7,033 nucleotides of DNA from assembly GCA_046594105.1 (NCBI GenBank), contig JBKJQB010000009.1, positions 1 through 7,033 on the forward strand. The letters run 5' to 3'. The stretch comes from JBDSGC01 sp046594105 (GTDB taxonomy: Bacteria; Acidobacteriota; Thermoanaerobaculia; Gp7-AA8). Of this stretch, positions 5,070-7,033 are shown piece after piece. The notes beneath the pieces were generated by a model, which was not told the origin of the DNA, searched no databases, and was given only the letters and a program-made list of their open reading frames with translations. A program made the position numbers and the translations under genes. Numbering within the stretch: position 1 is the stretch's first letter; every line of letters begins with the position of its first letter.

Positions 5070-7033
5070 TCAGCCATGGCGACCGGAAATGTTAGCCCGG
5101 ATCTGATACCCCATCGCGGTCGGCACGAACCCTGACTCGGCGAGAAACTGCGCGATCGCCGCCCGCGCGACCGGCTCGCCGTTCACCTCAGTGATCAGCA
5201 GGGCCCGCCGCTCTCCCGACGTGACCAGTGCTGCCAGAGCCTGCCCGATGGCCCGCCCGACCATCCCGCGCGCAGGCTCATCCTCGGGGAGGAAGGTGAG
5301 AAGTTGCTTCTCTCCGCGGCCGAGGTACGCCGCCAGGAGACCGTTGACGAGGATCACTCGAGCGCCGACCGATCGGGTCAGGCCGGGCGCCGGCCATTTG
5401 AGGAGCGATCCGAACGGATTCGCCGGATCGGTCGCGGCAAGGAACGCAGTCTCCACCACCTCCGGCTCGTCGCGGAACGATCGCAGGAGATCGAGCGCTC
5501 CGGCGCTGGCAAACTGCGTGGCGCCGAGGCCGGCGACGAAGTATCCGCGGCGGACGCGTCCTGCTTCCTCCAGCACTTTGAGAATCGGATAGACCGCACT
5601 GAAACCACCGGCGATCGACTCGACAGCGGCAACCTCGCGGACGACCACGCCGTATCGCGCCAGCAATTGATGGGCGAGGGCGTTGACGCGCTCGGTCTGC
5701 GTCGCGGCGCTGACGGGAATCAGCGACCAGCGGCCCTGCGTGGATGGAGGGGACAGCCTCCGCGACCGGAAGCGACTGCTCGAGCCGACCCGCGGGCGAT
5801 TCTTCGGAGGTCGCGTAAACGCTCGAAGACTGTGAAACGTGTCGTTCGTCAACAGGCCTTTCCACACCAGACTCCACATCGCGTCGATGACGTCGTTGGC
5901 AAATCCCCCCACACCCGTCAGAAGCGGAGCGAAGAATGACGCTCCGCTGCGCGCCAGATACTCGAGGATGCGGGTCTCCAGCGTCGTCGATTCCCCCTCC
6001 GCCGCTACTTCCGCTCCAATCCCGAGCGGGCGGTGGAGCAACGGCAGGTGGTCGGTGAGGTAGAGGGCGATGCGTCCGTCGCGCTCACCGAGAGGCTCGA
6101 GTCCGGCCCACACGATCTCGCCGGCTGCGCTCAGCGTGTCGAGATCGGAAGGCCGATAGTCTTCGAGACGCGCCGGTAGAATTTCTGTTTCCAGGATGGA
6201 GGCGGGCAGCGCGCTGCCCTGAATGGTCTCCACCACTTCGAGCAGTGCTTCCAGTCCGTGGCGCTTGCGGGTGACGCCCTGCCATGACGTCATCAGTCGC
6301 ACGTAGACGGCGGGATCGACCGGTTCAACCTCTTTGCGAAGCTTGGCCAGCGAGCGTCGGCGGATCGACTTCAGGACGTCGGTTTCCACCCACTCGCGCT
6401 GCGTACCGCCGGGGCGGAACTCGCCCTCGAGCAAGCGTCCTCGCTGTACAAAGCGCTCCAGTGCTGCGCTGACCACGGCGACGCCCATGCCGTAGTGCCG
6501 CGCCACCTCCGCCGGCGTGAATGGTCCATGAGTGCGTGCGAAGCGGAGCACCAGGTCGCCGGTGGGGTCGGCCACCGGCTGGAGCAGGCGGTCGGCCAGT
6601 CCCGGCGGCAACGGCGTGCCGAGGGCATCGCGGTAACGGCTGGCGTCTTCGATGGCGATCACGCGCTTCTCGCCGGCGACGCGGATCTCGATCACGCGCC
6701 GCGCTTTGGAGAGCTCGCGCACGGCGCTCGCCGCACCGACGACGGAGCGCGCCGCGATCCCTTCAACCGTCAGATCGCCGAGCCGCAGAAGGAGATCGTG
6801 GATGGCATCGGGCGACTTGGCCTTATGACGATCGTCGAGGTGCTGCAGCTCCAGCTCGACCTGTTCGAGCGAAGCGGGATCGAGAAGCTCGCGGAGCTCA
6901 GGCTCACCCAGGAGTTCCCGCAGCTGGGCCTGATCGATGGCCAGGGCCTGGGCCCGTCGCTCGGCCAGCGGAGCGTCGCCGTCGTAGAGGAAATTCGCGA
7001 CGTAGCGGAACAGGAGCGAGCCGGCGAACGGCG
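5070..7033 (-). CDS. lhr: Lhr family DNA helicase, C-terminal 653 residues
   Basis: C-terminal part of a large superfamily 2 ATP-dependent 3'-5' helicase involved in DNA repair; full bacterial Lhr is about 1,500 aa, so the RecA-like motor lies beyond the right edge. The frame is open to the last base. The first residues visible, PFAGSLLFRYVANFLYDGDA (from 7031), and LGDLTVEGI near 6760-6785 are typical of the DEAD-associated core end. Then come the winged-helix repeats of the Lhr C-terminal domain: GPFTPAEVARHYG (about 6490-6530), the VWKGLLTNDTFHSLRAF segment (about 5820-5870), RFRSRRLSPP near 5760, and GGFSAVYPILKVLEEAGRVR with RGYFVAGLGATQFA (about 5510-5615). The GTG at 6720-6722 is internal, not the true start. 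The gene precedes nei by 8 nt, a repair pairing also seen in mycobacteria. Identification is confident; the missing N-terminus prevents checking helicase motifs. Confidence 0.93.
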   Translation of the reverse strand, partial: PFAGSLLFRYVANFLYDGDAPLAERRAQALAIDQAQLRELLGEPELRELLDPASLEQVELELQHLDDRHKAKSPDAIHDLLLRLGDLTVEGIAARSVVGAASAVRELSKARRVIEIRVAGEKRVIAIEDASRYRDALGTPLPPGLADRLLQPVADPTGDLVLRFARTHGPFTPAEVARHYGMGVAVVSAALERFVQRGRLLEGEFRPGGTQREWVETDVLKSIRRRSLAKLRKEVEPVDPAVYVRLMTSWQGVTRKRHGLEALLEVVETIQGSALPASILETEILPARLEDYRPSDLDTLSAAGEIVWAGLEPLGERDGRIALYLTDHLPLLHRPLGIGAEVAAEGESTTLETRILEYLARSGASFFAPLLTGVGGFANDVIDAMWSLVWKGLLTNDTFHSLRAFTRPPKNRPRVGSSSRFRSRRLSPPSTQGRWSLIPVSAATQTERVNALAHQLLARYGVVVREVAAVESIAGGFSAVYPILKVLEEAGRVRRGYFVAGLGATQFASAGALDLLRSFRDEPEVVETAFLAATDPANPFGSLLKWPAPGLTRSVGARVILVNGLLAAYLGRGEKQLLTFLPEDEPARGMVGRAIGQALAALVTSGERRALLITEVNGEPVARAAIAQFLAESGFVPTAMGYQIRANISGRHG

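Noticed and set aside
5191..5939. Plus-strand frames opposite lhr
   Set aside because: Low-complexity Arg/Ala/Ser-rich translations antisense to well-recognised Lhr sequence.

Overview
The window is GC-rich bacterial DNA with a mostly ordinary gene set. The organism is probably Gram-negative, because one gene encodes a secreted outer-membrane beta-barrel ending in Phe. Clusters of palindromic repeats of the kind seen at 1-195 are common in Acidobacteriota and similar soil or sediment phyla. That assignment is only a guess, since no rRNA or marker gene is present.

Layout from left to right. Positions 1-195 hold a cluster of short palindromic (REP/BIME-like) repeats arranged with near dyad symmetry. 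Next comes a four-gene minus-strand operon, transcribed moaD (2461-2216) > moaE (2219-1800) > NUDT19-like NUDIX hydrolase (1771-1070) > LACTB2-like metallo-beta-lactamase-fold hydrolase (1056-283). moaD and moaE overlap by ATGA, and the other junctions are 28 and 13 nt. Diverging from moaD across only 32 bp is a plus-strand pair: a small CxxC protein of the DUF1858 / redox-disulfide type (2494-2721), then an exported protein with a pseudopilin-like globular part (about 2718-3056) that has no standard start codon. A convergent minus-strand gene for a barrel-like outer-membrane protein follows (3816-3145). About 390 bp without a convincing gene comes next (3817-4207), closed by a strong GAAA-loop hairpin terminator. 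The right end is a minus-strand DNA repair operon: lhr (C-terminal 653 residues, running off the window) followed 8 nt later by nei.

How they work together. MoaD and MoaE are the two subunits of molybdopterin synthase, so this locus supplies one step of molybdenum cofactor synthesis; moaA, moaC, moeB and the rest are not here. The NUDIX and MBL hydrolases share the transcript but have no obvious link to Moco; both belong to families acting on nucleotide or CoA-type or RNA/thioester substrates. Lhr and Nei form a recognised repair pairing (helicase plus endonuclease VIII-type glycosylase/AP lyase), also adjacent in Mycobacterium tuberculosis.

I do not see a clear novel defence or mobile system. 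The points most worth a second look are the symmetric repeat cluster, the ATAA junction at 2718-2721 where a rare or lost start codon is implied, the possibly leaderless moaD promoter, and the interrupted Nudix box of the NUDT19-like enzyme.
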